Assembly: GCA_029974875.1 (NCBI GenBank)
Contig: JARKQP010000456.1
Location: 1 to 15,567 of the forward strand
Reading direction: 5' to 3'
Source: Mobilitalea sp.
GTDB taxonomy: Bacteria; Bacillota_A; Clostridia; Lachnospirales; Lachnospiraceae
Length of the DNA stretch: 15,567 nt
Shown: one piece after another, positions 6,544-13,634 of the stretch
How positions within the stretch are numbered: position 1 is the stretch's first letter
Layout of the letters: each line of letters begins with the position of its first letter
Notes under the pieces: model-generated
Told to the model about the DNA's origin: nothing
Seen by the model: only the letters and a program-made list of their open reading frames with translations
Databases searched by the model: none
Position numbers and translations under genes: made by a program

Positions 6544-7650
6544 ATGGAAACAAGACCCTATATTTCTTGGGAACTAATTGGCGATTTCATGATTGCAGCC
6601 TTTGAAAAGCTGGGTGTTCCCCACGAGGATGCAGTTATCTGTTCCGATGTCCTGTTAGAAAGCGACCGGAGAGGTATTGAAAGCCATGGCTGTAACCGCT
6701 TTAAAGCCATTTATATCGACCGTCTGCTGGAAGGCATCCAGAAGCCTGTCACGAATTTTGAGATCGTCCGTGAAACCCCCACGACCGCAGTTGTCGACGG
6801 ACATGATGGTATGGGGATGATCGTTGGCCACAGATCCATGCGGATGGCAATCGAAAAAGCCCAAAAATACGGTATGGGAATGGTTGCTGCCCGTAATTCC
6901 ACCCATTACGGAATCGCCGGCTACTATGCGACTATGGCTACCCAACAGGGCTTAATCGGAATCACCGGTACCAATGCCCGTCCCTCCATTGCCCCGACCT
7001 TCGGTGTTGAGAACATGCTAGGCACCAACCCTTTAACCTTTGGCATTCCGACGGATGAGGAATTTCCATTTGTGCTTGACTGTGCTACCAGCATAACCCA
7101 GCGGGGCAAGCTTGAATTCTATGCCCGCACCGGAAAAGATACTCCACAGGGCATGGTAATCGGAGAAGACGGTACCGCCCTCACCGACAGCAAGCAGATA
7201 TTGGTGGATTTGACACAGGGCAGCGCTGCCCTGGCTCCCCTTGGCGGTATTGGCGAGGAGCTTGGCGGTTACAAGGGCTATGGCTATGCTACAGTTGTAG
7301 AAATTCTATCTGCCGCCTTACAGGCAGGCAATTACTTAAAGCTGCTGTCCGGAATGGATGGGAGCGGTAACAAGGTTCCTTACCAGCTCGGCCATTTCTT
7401 CCTTGCAATTGACCCGGAGGCCTTCATGGGCCTAGATAGCTTTAAGAAAACCACCGGGGATATCCTGCGCGCCCTAAGGGCTTCCAGGAAGGCTCCCGGA
7501 GAAGAACGGATCTATACCGCCGGCGAAAAGGAATATGAGGTTTGGCTGGAACGAAGGGATAAGGGTGTTCCTATTGGTGAAGCTGTACAAAAGGAGTTTA
7601 TAGCACTCCGCGATAAATTTGACCTGCCCTTCCGGTTCCCCTTTGAATAA
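6544..7650 (+). CDS. Ldh2/MDH2-family NAD(P)-dependent 2-hydroxyacid (malate/lactate-type) dehydrogenase
   Basis: A 368-residue cytoplasmic oxidoreductase of the malate/L-lactate dehydrogenase (Ldh2_oxidored) family, unrelated to classical Rossmann-fold LDH and MDH. Family motifs visible are ESHGCNRF (46-53), the NSTHYGIAGYY stretch with the catalytic-type His121, the nucleotide-binding GTNPLTFGIPT (160-170), LDCATS (178-183), and GYKGYG further on. The family uses malate, lactate, ureidoglycolate, sulfolactate or diketogulonate as substrate in different members, and sequence alone does not decide. I chose the ATG at 6544 because a strong AAGGAGG lies 7 bases upstream; the frame is open back to about 6490 but has no such site. 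The gene stands alone, with its own promoter and a strong terminator, so context gives no substrate clue. Confidence 0.9.
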   Translation: METRPYISWELIGDFMIAAFEKLGVPHEDAVICSDVLLESDRRGIESHGCNRFKAIYIDRLLEGIQKPVTNFEIVRETPTTAVVDGHDGMGMIVGHRSMRMAIEKAQKYGMGMVAARNSTHYGIAGYYATMATQQGLIGITGTNARPSIAPTFGVENMLGTNPLTFGIPTDEEFPFVLDCATSITQRGKLEFYARTGKDTPQGMVIGEDGTALTDSKQILVDLTQGSAALAPLGGIGEELGGYKGYGYATVVEILSAALQAGNYLKLLSGMDGSGNKVPYQLGHFFLAIDPEAFMGLDSFKKTTGDILRALRASRKAPGEERIYTAGEKEYEVWLERRDKGVPIGEAVQKEFIALRDKFDLPFRFPFE

Positions 7651-7679
7651 AAAATCAATGGAGTAATTCCATTCTCTAC

Positions 7680-7741
7680 AGAAGCTGCTGTATATCGTAA
7701 GTAGTTAGTTACTTATCTAATATACGGCAGCTTCTTTTTTT
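7680..7741 (+). terminator. Intrinsic terminator of the dehydrogenase gene
   Basis: A 16-bp stem (7680-7695 with 7720-7735, one G-U pair) is followed by a run of T. The 24-nt loop itself contains a 6-bp hairpin, TAAGTA/TACTTA. Confidence 0.92.
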
Positions 7742-7837
7742 ATTGAAGCCTTCTATCATGAATGAGTCTTTATTTTATCAGAATAACTTTTTATTTTACC
7801 AGGTTTATTGGGGGAGCTATTAAGTTTGTGGGATAAG

Positions 7838-7927
7838 GCTTCAAATTTTGTTAGAGTAGTTGCTAAAGAGGACTTATGATTATGCGGTCGTCCTCCAATA
7901 AAGCTTCAAATTTTATTAGAATAATTG
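7838..7927. repeat. Pair of 25-bp direct repeats upstream of the ECF gene
   Basis: The copies at 7838-7862 and 7903-7927 both begin GCTTCAAATTTT. They differ at three positions, all G in the first copy and A in the second. The second copy ends one base before the -35 hexamer of the ECF promoter. The rest of the 360-bp gap holds only the upstream terminator, this repeat and the promoter. Confidence 0.7.
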
Positions 7928-7956
7928 TTGACATGACATGTATAGTCAGGTATAAT
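7928..7956 (+). promoter_or_regulatory. Consensus sigma-A promoter of the ECF S-component gene
   Basis: Perfect TTGACA (7928-7933), 17-bp spacer, perfect TATAAT (7951-7956), with the start codon about 55 bp downstream. Two similar stretches, TGACATGACATGT at 7929 and TGACAAGACAGCTGT at 7963, overlap the -35 and follow the -10, at 34-bp spacing. That placement would suit a repressor. Confidence 0.88.
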
Positions 7957-8010
7957 TACAGATGACAAGACAGCTGTTTAAAATTTAAAAATGGAAGGAT
8001 ATGTTAAGCT

Positions 8011-8586
8011 ATGAATAACACTACCAGCAAAGTAAAAATCATGACAACTTCTGCCCTCCTCAGTGCAGTTGGCATCTTAATCCCATTAATTTCTCCGGTT
8101 AAGATCATAATTGAGCCGGCCTCCTTTACCTTAGCCAGCCATGTTCCGATCCTCATCGCCATGTTCATTTCCCCAGCTGTGGCTGCATTTGTGGCGCTAG
8201 TTACAAGCTTTGGTTTTCTATTTGCCGGTTTTCCGCTTGTTGTGGTATTCCGTGCCCTGACCCATATCGTATTCGCTGTGATTGGTGCCTTTATTTTAAA
8301 GAAAAACGGCAATATCCTTAACTCTTATAAAACCGCAATTCCCTTTGTACTATTAATTACAACCATCCATGCCGTCTGTGAGGTAATTGTATCCAGCATT
8401 TTTTATTTCAAGGGGCAGTCTGCCGACAGCTTCCTTGTTATGGTCATAGGCCTGGTGGGTCTTGGGACAATGGTCCACGGTACCATTGATTTCATTATTG
8501 CCACCCTTGTATGGGTTCCCTTACAGAAGGTTGTCAGCCTTCCGGCAAATGCCAGGATTAAGTTAGGCGTTGCAAAGAATTCGTAA
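8011..8586 (+). CDS. ECF-type vitamin transporter substrate-binding (S) component
   Basis: A 191-residue integral membrane protein with about six hydrophobic helices (roughly 12-30, 42-56, 56-73, 76-97, 108-132 and 140-172). Size and layout fit the membrane S-component that captures a vitamin and pairs with the shared EcfA-EcfA'-EcfT energizing module, which is not in this window. The IEPASFTLASHVPILIAMF segment (34-51) resembles proteins annotated as niacin-type (NiaX) S-components, but I cannot assign the vitamin. The ATG at 8011 follows AAGGA in a good position. The gene has its own consensus promoter and a perfect terminator. An 18-bp tandem duplication spans its stop codon and places a second in-frame TAA six codons later. 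Confidence 0.78.
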   Translation: MNNTTSKVKIMTTSALLSAVGILIPLISPVKIIIEPASFTLASHVPILIAMFISPAVAAFVALVTSFGFLFAGFPLVVVFRALTHIVFAVIGAFILKKNGNILNSYKTAIPFVLLITTIHAVCEVIVSSIFYFKGQSADSFLVMVIGLVGLGTMVHGTIDFIIATLVWVPLQKVVSLPANARIKLGVAKNS

Positions 8587-8607
8587 GAAGCAAAGAATTT
8601 GTAAGAA
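8572..8607 (+). repeat. 18-bp tandem duplication across the stop codon of the ECF gene
   Basis: GCAAAGAATTCGTAAGAA (8572-8589) is directly followed by a second copy (8590-8607) with one C-to-T change. The unit is six codons long, so the stop TAA is repeated in frame. Confidence 0.85.
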
Positions 8608-8646
8608 GTATTCATAGAGACGCATTCATAAAGATATGATTCCCCT

Positions 8647-8683
8647 ACAAAAAGCGGCCTGTTGTAAATAGGCCGCTTTTTGT
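8647..8683. terminator. Intrinsic terminator of the ECF gene
   Basis: A perfect 14-bp stem, ACAAAAAGCGGCCT (8647-8660) with 8670-8683, and a 9-nt loop. A and T runs on the two arms let it work on both strands, between convergent genes. Confidence 0.92.
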
Positions 8684-8707
8684 AAACATTAACCCTTTTT
8701 ATCGAGA

Positions 8708-8743
8708 AGTGCCTGAAAACTGTACAAGCAGCTTTCAGGCACT
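8708..8743. other. Perfect 11-bp hairpin between convergent genes
   Basis: AGTGCCTGAAA (8708-8718) pairs with TTTCAGGCACT (8733-8743) around a 14-nt loop that has a further CTG/CAG pair. No T run follows directly on either strand, so it is not a classic terminator. It may act as a 3' end stabiliser or weak terminator for the HD-GYP transcript. Confidence 0.55.
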
Positions 8744-8801
8744 CCCTTGGAAGTAGTAAAAAAATGATAACAAAATATGAATCAAGGAAGCTGTAGGCAC
8801 C

Positions 8802-9881
8802 TTAGATTTTATCTAAAATTTCCATCTCTAATTCTGATTCCAATATGGTTATGGATAGCATCTTCATCAAATCAAGCTCAAAGGGCACGATGTCATTGCC
8901 ATTCTCATCCGAGATTACACGTATGATAGGCCGCAATGGAAAGTTCTTATTCTGCTCCTTCACAATACCCATGGCATTTGTTGATAAGCGTACCATGGAG
9001 CCATTTGGATAAATAGCAATCTGCTTGATTAAAATAGACACCAGCTTCAAATCAAACTTCGTTTCTGCATGCTCCACCAGATAATTCACCGCATTATTAC
9101 AGCTCCATTTCTTCCGGTAGCAGCGGTCTGATATCAAGGCATCATAAACATCCGCAATTGCAACGATGCGTGCGAACTCATGAAGCTCTCCGGCCATATG
9201 GCCTCCCGGATAGCCCGACCCATCCATCCTCTCATGATGCTGTAGGGCAATAATGCGTGACAGCTCTGTCAGGTTGGGGCATTTCTTAAGCAGCTCATAG
9301 CCCAGGGTGGCATGCTGCTTCACATGTTCAAGCTCCTCCGGCGTGAGCTGCTCTTTTTTGTTCAAAATCTTCTTATCGATTAAAACCTTTCCAAAATCAT
9401 GGAGCAGGGTTCCTGCCGCAAGCTTCTCCAGCATCTGGCGGTTATAGCCCAAATCCTTGGCAATTAATAAAGAATACACCGTCGTGCTGACAGAATGCGA
9501 GAAGGTGTATTCATCTGAGGCACTAATATCATTTAAACTAATCTGGACATCGGGATTCGCTAAGATTTCATCTATAATATTATTAATGGTATTGTCCATC
9601 TCAGATAGATCAACAACTGTCTTAGTTTCAAAATCATCAATTGTCTGTCTGAGAATCCTCTTACAATTTACCCTGGTTTCCTCAGATATCGCATCCGGAA
9701 TGACAATCCCATCACTTTTTGGATCACTAACATACACATATTCAATTCCCAAATTACGAAGGCTTTTCGTAAATCGGGGCAGGTCACTAAGTCCTTCCCG
9801 GAGTACCAGACAATCTTTATAATAAATGGCCTTCGCCAGCACCATATCAGGTCTCAGCATCGACAGTGAAACTAATCTCAT
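8802..9881 (-). CDS. HD-GYP domain protein, predicted cyclic-di-GMP phosphodiesterase
   Basis: 359 residues, cytoplasmic, no membrane segment. The N-terminal region (about 1-60) resembles the DUF3391-like domain often found before HD-GYP. The catalytic HD-GYP domain (about 115-290) has all expected metal and active-site residues: His129 (FSHSVSTT), HD at 161-162 with Lys165 (LLHDFGK), His190, His215-His216 (QHHERMDGSGYP, 214-225, the GYP signature) and Asp244 (AIADVYDAL). It should hydrolyse c-di-GMP to pGpG and/or GMP. The ATG at 9881 follows AAGGAG at 7 bases. The promoter is near-consensus. It is not linked in an operon to the GGDEF-EAL gene 7 kb away, but the two act on the same second messenger. 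Confidence 0.93.
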   Translation of the reverse strand: MRLVSLSMLRPDMVLAKAIYYKDCLVLREGLSDLPRFTKSLRNLGIEYVYVSDPKSDGIVIPDAISEETRVNCKRILRQTIDDFETKTVVDLSEMDNTINNIIDEILANPDVQISLNDISASDEYTFSHSVSTTVYSLLIAKDLGYNRQMLEKLAAGTLLHDFGKVLIDKKILNKKEQLTPEELEHVKQHATLGYELLKKCPNLTELSRIIALQHHERMDGSGYPGGHMAGELHEFARIVAIADVYDALISDRCYRKKWSCNNAVNYLVEHAETKFDLKLVSILIKQIAIYPNGSMVRLSTNAMGIVKEQNKNFPLRPIIRVISDENGNDIVPFELDLMKMLSITILESELEMEILDKI

Positions 9882-9923
9882 GTGTTGTCTCCTTTATCAG
9901 TTAGAACGCATAAACTCATCATT

Positions 9924-9952
9924 ATCATACGTTATCCGACGAAAAGTGTCAA
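9924..9952 (-). promoter_or_regulatory. Near-consensus sigma-A promoter of the HD-GYP gene
   Basis: On the minus strand: TTGACA (9952-9947), a 17-bp spacer, TATGAT (9929-9924). It lies about 43 bp before the start codon. Confidence 0.85.
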
Positions 9953-10031
9953 GGAGCTTCCTTTTACCCAGACCCTATTCGCGCATATTTTGCGGTATTT
10001 TAGTATTTTTTCATACCATAATCCAAGAATA

Positions 10032-10066
10032 TTTGACGTTTTTTGACCCCCGAAAAATACGTCAAA
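10032..10066. promoter_or_regulatory. TTTGACGT/ACGTCAAA inverted repeat upstream of the HD-GYP promoter
   Basis: The arms TTTGACGT (10032-10039) and ACGTCAAA (10059-10066) are perfect inverses. A mismatch and four more T-A pairs extend them inward. It lies about 80 bp upstream of the HD-GYP -35. In the rest of the 429-bp gap (9882-10310) I see only that promoter, this repeat and the tetR terminator. A regulator-binding site is possible. Confidence 0.4.
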
Positions 10067-10271
10067 CGGCTGCTTCACTATTGTAAATAGAGTTGTGCCT
10101 GTTCCATCCTTTTGTACATAAATTAGATACACTATCTTCATAATTTTTTCAAACTTCGTTAATAGATAAAACATAATCTCATATTATAATGAAACTATAG
10201 AAAAAAGCAAAAGAAAGAACCTCCCAATATTAATAAGATTAATTACATAGATTTTCATAATTCTCCCCCCT

Positions 10272-10297
10272 AAAAGCCATCCGCTAGGATGGCTTTT
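10272..10297 (-). terminator. Intrinsic terminator of the tetR gene
   Basis: A perfect 11-bp stem, AAAAGCCATCC (10272-10282) with GGATGGCTTTT (10287-10297), and a 4-nt loop. It lies 14 bp beyond the stop codon of the regulator. Confidence 0.88.
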
Positions 10298-10310
10298 CCT
10301 CTGTCCGGAG

Positions 10311-10907
10311 TTAATCATGCTTAAAGGTATGGAATATCCCCTCGGACATATGCTTTATCATCATCCTTGTATAGGTATCGATCTCTATGTTCTGTCCTTT
10401 TTCGAACCACCATCTTATACTGACTATCATATTCCCGAGAAAAAGATTCGCATACAGGCTGTAGAACTGCTCCTTCTCATTTGGTATATCCGGAGCGTCC
10501 CTAAATTCCTGTACCAGCTTTTCAATCCCGCTGCTGATCATTTCCTCAAAGAAATTGCGGTCCTGCAGATTTGCATTCCATAGGATCAGATATTCCCGCT
10601 TTTTCTTTAGAAATGCTTGAAGACAGCGCTTTAGCTCGGCAAAATAGGAGTCCATGGTTATCTCCGTCTTTTGTACAAAATTCGTATCCAGATTCATCAC
10701 ATAATCCTTTAGCATGCCGTCAATATATTTATCACGCAAATCGTACTTATCAGTAAAATGAGCATAGAAGGTTGACCGGTTGATCCGTGCCTTCTCCGTT
10801 ATATTTTTCACCGTCATGTTCTGGAAGCCTACTTCCTCCAGACATAGCAGAAAACTTTCATGAATACCCTCTATCGTCTTAACAACCCTGATATCTGTCT
10901 CCTTCAT
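10311..10907 (-). CDS. TetR/AcrR-family transcriptional regulator
   Basis: A 198-residue DNA-binding repressor-type protein. The N-terminal helix-turn-helix is at about 31-54 (MTVKNITEKARINRSTFYAHF), the classic TetR pattern ending in TFYxHF, followed by DKYDLRDKY. The C-terminal ligand domain ends in a segment like the DhaS/TetR_C branch (VSIRWWFEKGQNIEIDTYTRMM). The ATG at 10907 follows a strong AGGGGGAG site. The gene is divergent from the Fe-S/flavin oxidoreductase gene, and this arrangement commonly means the regulator controls its neighbour and itself. Its ligand is unknown. Its upstream side is unusual: a 20-bp tandem repeat array begins directly behind the ribosome binding site, so its promoter must lie in or beyond the array. 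Confidence 0.92.
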   Translation of the reverse strand: MKETDIRVVKTIEGIHESFLLCLEEVGFQNMTVKNITEKARINRSTFYAHFTDKYDLRDKYIDGMLKDYVMNLDTNFVQKTEITMDSYFAELKRCLQAFLKKKREYLILWNANLQDRNFFEEMISSGIEKLVQEFRDAPDIPNEKEQFYSLYANLFLGNMIVSIRWWFEKGQNIEIDTYTRMMIKHMSEGIFHTFKHD

Positions 10908-10940
10908 AGCTCCCCCTCATTTTCTCTATTATTTTTGCCA

Positions 10941-11159
10941 TTCCCTACTGTTTTCTAGCACCCCTTATTGTTTTCCACCATCCCCTATTATTTTCCGCCG
11001 TCCCTTATTGTTTTCCGCCATCCCCTATTATTTTCTGCCACCCCTTATTGTTTTCTACCGTCCCTTATTGTTTTCCACCACCATTATTCTTTCCGCCGTC
11101 CCTTATTGTTTTCTGCCACCCCTTATTGTTTTCTGTCGTCTCCATTATTGTCCTCGTCA
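10941..11159. repeat. About eleven tandem 20-bp repeats between tetR and the flavin oxidoreductase
   Basis: Consecutive units of consensus YCCCYTATTRTTTTCYRCCR begin at 10941, 10961, 10981, 11001, 11021, 11041, 11061, 11081 (18 bp), 11099, 11119 and 11139 (diverged). A weaker copy precedes at about 10921. Units alternate between CTTATTGTTTTC and CCTATTATTTTC forms. Strand composition is strikingly skewed: the plus strand is almost free of G. The remaining gap to 11397 holds the candidate operator and promoter listed separately. Confidence 0.92.
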
Positions 11160-11263
11160 TTTCCCTGTTTGCTTCCCCCATTATCTTATAGCACTTTTCA
11201 TTATCCTATTCCAACAAAAAATTCTACTATTTTTATTTAATTTTACCAAATTTTCAAGGAAAA

Positions 11264-11289
11264 GCAACACCTCATTGTGTATTTGTTGC
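11264..11289. promoter_or_regulatory. Candidate operator in the tetR/oxidoreductase gap
   Basis: Nested inverted repeats: GCAACA (11264-11269) with TGTTGC (11284-11289), and inside them ACAC (11267-11270) with GTGT (11277-11280). The size suits a TetR-type site, and it is just upstream of the oxidoreductase promoter. Weak evidence. Confidence 0.3.
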
Positions 11290-11332
11290 ATTTCCAACAT
11301 CCCAGGGAGGCTTTATCGTTTGTCCCCCCTGA

Positions 11333-11338
11333 TATAAT
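11333..11338 (+). promoter_or_regulatory. Candidate -10 element of the flavin oxidoreductase gene
   Basis: TATAAT about 60 bp before the start codon. No good -35 lies at 16-18 bp, so either an activator is needed or the true promoter is elsewhere. Confidence 0.4.
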
Positions 11339-11397
11339 TTGCTATGATAAATTTATAACAATACATCATTATTAAATAGTTATAAGGAGGAACCCCC

Positions 11398-13359
11398 ATG
11401 AGTAAATTTCCCAATCTATTCTCTCCCCTGCAGGTAGGGACACACACCTATAAGAACCGTATTATAGCCTCTCCTATCTACTGCGGAACCTTTATTAACA
11501 TTCCAGGACTTGACTTCATCTTAGACCATGCCATGTGCGCAAGGGCGGAGGGCGGCTGTGCCCAGGTAACCATCGGAGAGACGCCTGTGGATTTCACGGG
11601 TGCTTCCCGTGAGCCTTTCCCCCCCATTGACTATAGCAATTTCAAAGATCCTACCATGGCAAAAATGAAAAGCCTGGTTTCCCGGGTTAATGAAGCTGGA
11701 GCGAAATGTCTCATTGAGCTATCCCACTGCGGCGAATCCGTTGAAAAAATACCCGGCGTAGAATTCGGACTTGGCCCCATGGGCTATACCCGTCCGGACG
11801 GCATGGAAATCATCGCCATGGATGAAAAGAAGATGCAGGAGGTGACAGGTAACTTTATTCTTGCCTCTAAATTCATGGAGGAAGCCGGAGTTGACGGGGT
11901 CATGCTCCATGTGGGCCATGGCTGGCTGCTGCACCAGTTCCTATCAGCAAGGACCAACCACAGAACGGACGGATACGGCGGCTCCCTGGGGAACAGAGCC
12001 CGCTTCCCCCTGGCCTTAATTAAGGCTGTCCGTGAGGAAATGGGCAAGGACTTCATCATAGAGATCCGGGTCAGCGGTGAGGAATGTATGGAGAACGGAA
12101 TGGGCATTGAGGAAACCGTCGAATTCTGTAAGATGGCAGAGCCCTATGTGGATTTGATCCATATGTCCGTCGGGGTTTACCGTAACCCTATTTTAAGCGG
12201 AGAGTTCTCTTCTCTTTTCCAAAAGCATGGCTTGAACGCAGATATGTCAGCTGAGCTGAAAAAGGCTGTAAAGGTCCCGGTGGTGGTGGTCGGCGGCATT
12301 AACAGCGCTGAGCTGGCTGAGGAATTAATTGCAGAAGAAAAATGTGATTTTGTTGCCCTGGGAAGACAGCTGACCGCAGATCCCGACTTTCCAAAGAAGG
12401 CTCTGGAAGGCAGGGAATCCGATATTAATCCCTGCCTAAGATGCTTCAAATGCTTCCCCGGTCCCCTGGAGGGCGTGGAAATCAGTGAAATGCCCAATAT
12501 TTTCGGATGTACCGTAAACCCGACGGAATTCTTCTATGACCTGGACTTCCTACGCAAGCAGCCGGATGGCTCACGCAATGTCCTGGTAATCGGCGGTGGC
12601 GTTGCCGGTATGCAGGCTGCAGTGACGGCGCATGACAGAGGCCATAAGGTGACCCTGATTGAGAAAACAGACCAATTGGGCGGCCTGTTGTTCTTTGCCG
12701 ACCATGATTACTATAAAACTGACCTGCGTGCTTTCAAGGATCTGCTAATCCGCCGTGTCAAGGAGAGGGATATCAAGGTTGTTTACAACAAGGAATTCAC
12801 TCCTGGGGATATTGCCGCCTACAATGCAGATGCGGTTATCCTGGCAGTAGGCTCCTCTCCGGTCACACCTGCGGTCAAGGGGATTGAAACAGCAATACAG
12901 GCACTGGACGCTTACCGGGATATCAGCAGGGTCGGTAAAAAGGTAGTTATGGTCGGCGGCGGTCTTGTCGGCTGTGAGACTGCACTGAATCTGGCAAGGG
13001 AAGGCCGGGAGGTTACCCTCATCGAAATGGGTGACAAGGTTGCACCGGATTCCTATCCTATGCACCGGATCGGCCTGATCCACGAAATGGAAGAGCTTAT
13101 CAACATACTGACCAAAACTAAATGTACAGAGATCACGCCGGACTCCGTCAAAGCCGTGGATGAAAAGGGACAGGAACTCCTTCTGGAGGCAGACACTGTC
13201 GTCTATGCACTTGGTATGGCTGCCAACAGTGCACAGGCTGAGGCTCTCGAAGCTGCAGCCAAGGGTGTAAGTGTTTATAAAATAGGAGACTGCGTAAAAG
13301 CCTCTAAGGTTTATGACGCTATCCGCCAGGCCTTTGTGGCTGCAATGTCTATTTATTAA
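11398..13359 (+). CDS. Fe-S/FMN/FAD oxidoreductase of the old yellow enzyme-2,4-dienoyl-CoA/enoate reductase family
   Basis: 653 residues, cytoplasmic. Residues 1 to about 340 form an FMN-binding TIM barrel of the old yellow enzyme type (IELSHCG at 106-112; HVGHGWLLHQFLS at 171-183 with His171 and His174; NHRTDGYGG; GRQLTADPDF at 322-331). Next come four cysteines for a 4Fe-4S cluster (346, 349, 352, 371). The C-terminal half is an FAD/NAD(P)H module with two dinucleotide loops (VIGGGVAG at 397-404, VGGGLVG at 519-525) and IGDC near the end. This is the architecture of 2,4-dienoyl-CoA reductase, 2-enoate reductase and trimethylamine dehydrogenase. It probably reduces an activated C=C bond; the substrate is unknown. 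HGWL occurs where, from memory, bilirubin reductase has HGDR. The ATG follows AAGGAGG at 7 bases. Divergent TetR suggests substrate-inducible control. Confidence 0.92.
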   Translation: MSKFPNLFSPLQVGTHTYKNRIIASPIYCGTFINIPGLDFILDHAMCARAEGGCAQVTIGETPVDFTGASREPFPPIDYSNFKDPTMAKMKSLVSRVNEAGAKCLIELSHCGESVEKIPGVEFGLGPMGYTRPDGMEIIAMDEKKMQEVTGNFILASKFMEEAGVDGVMLHVGHGWLLHQFLSARTNHRTDGYGGSLGNRARFPLALIKAVREEMGKDFIIEIRVSGEECMENGMGIEETVEFCKMAEPYVDLIHMSVGVYRNPILSGEFSSLFQKHGLNADMSAELKKAVKVPVVVVGGINSAELAEELIAEEKCDFVALGRQLTADPDFPKKALEGRESDINPCLRCFKCFPGPLEGVEISEMPNIFGCTVNPTEFFYDLDFLRKQPDGSRNVLVIGGGVAGMQAAVTAHDRGHKVTLIEKTDQLGGLLFFADHDYYKTDLRAFKDLLIRRVKERDIKVVYNKEFTPGDIAAYNADAVILAVGSSPVTPAVKGIETAIQALDAYRDISRVGKKVVMVGGGLVGCETALNLAREGREVTLIEMGDKVAPDSYPMHRIGLIHEMEELINILTKTKCTEITPDSVKAVDEKGQELLLEADTVVYALGMAANSAQAEALEAAAKGVSVYKIGDCVKASKVYDAIRQAFVAAMSIY

Positions 13360-13450
13360 ACTCCTGCCAGCTTTTAATTAAAGCTTAACGGATAAAAACA
13401 ACCATTATAAAGCAAGAAAGCAGGATAGACCCAGCAAACTGATTTACTGC

Positions 13451-13533
13451 TATATAAAAGAACCCCCACATAACTATAAAAGAATTCCTATATAACCATA
13501 AAAGAATTCTCATATAACCATAAAAGAAGCCCC
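13451..13533. repeat. Tandem 22-bp repeats in the convergent gap
   Basis: Three 22-bp units at 13468, 13490 and 13512, of the form ATATAACCATAAAAGAATTC plus two bases, preceded by a shortened copy (13451-13467). The last unit differs at its end and supplies part of the left arm of the following terminator. The rest of 13360-13634 is that terminator plus AT-rich sequence in which I see nothing else. Confidence 0.85.
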
Positions 13534-13580
13534 ATAATATGGACAGTTAAACATAACCGTCCTTTTTATGGGACTTCTTT
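13522..13580. terminator. Bidirectional terminator between oxidoreductase and flavo-diiron genes
   Basis: A long interrupted stem: AAAGAAG/CTTCTTT, CCCATAA/TTATGGG and GGAC/GTCC, separated by small bulges, with a 14-nt loop. It lies between two convergent genes. Confidence 0.75.
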
Positions 13581-13634
13581 CATTTTGAGACCAATATGCC
13601 ATTATTGATTTTTACCGTCTTTATTTCTTGCTGC

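Noticed and set aside
9932..10174. Minus-strand 80-codon open frame upstream of the HD-GYP gene
   Set aside because: It runs over the TTTGACGT inverted repeat and reaches the -35 of the HD-GYP promoter, lacks a good ribosome binding site, and has no recognisable protein pattern.
10185..10190. TATAAT on the plus strand in the gap before tetR
   Set aside because: No -35 at suitable spacing, and no plus-strand gene follows; AT-rich background is the likelier explanation.
10968..11337. Two overlapping plus-strand open frames (90 and 109 codons) rich in Phe, Pro, Ser and Leu
   Set aside because: They are translations of the 20-bp repeat array, with no ribosome binding site and no known protein pattern.
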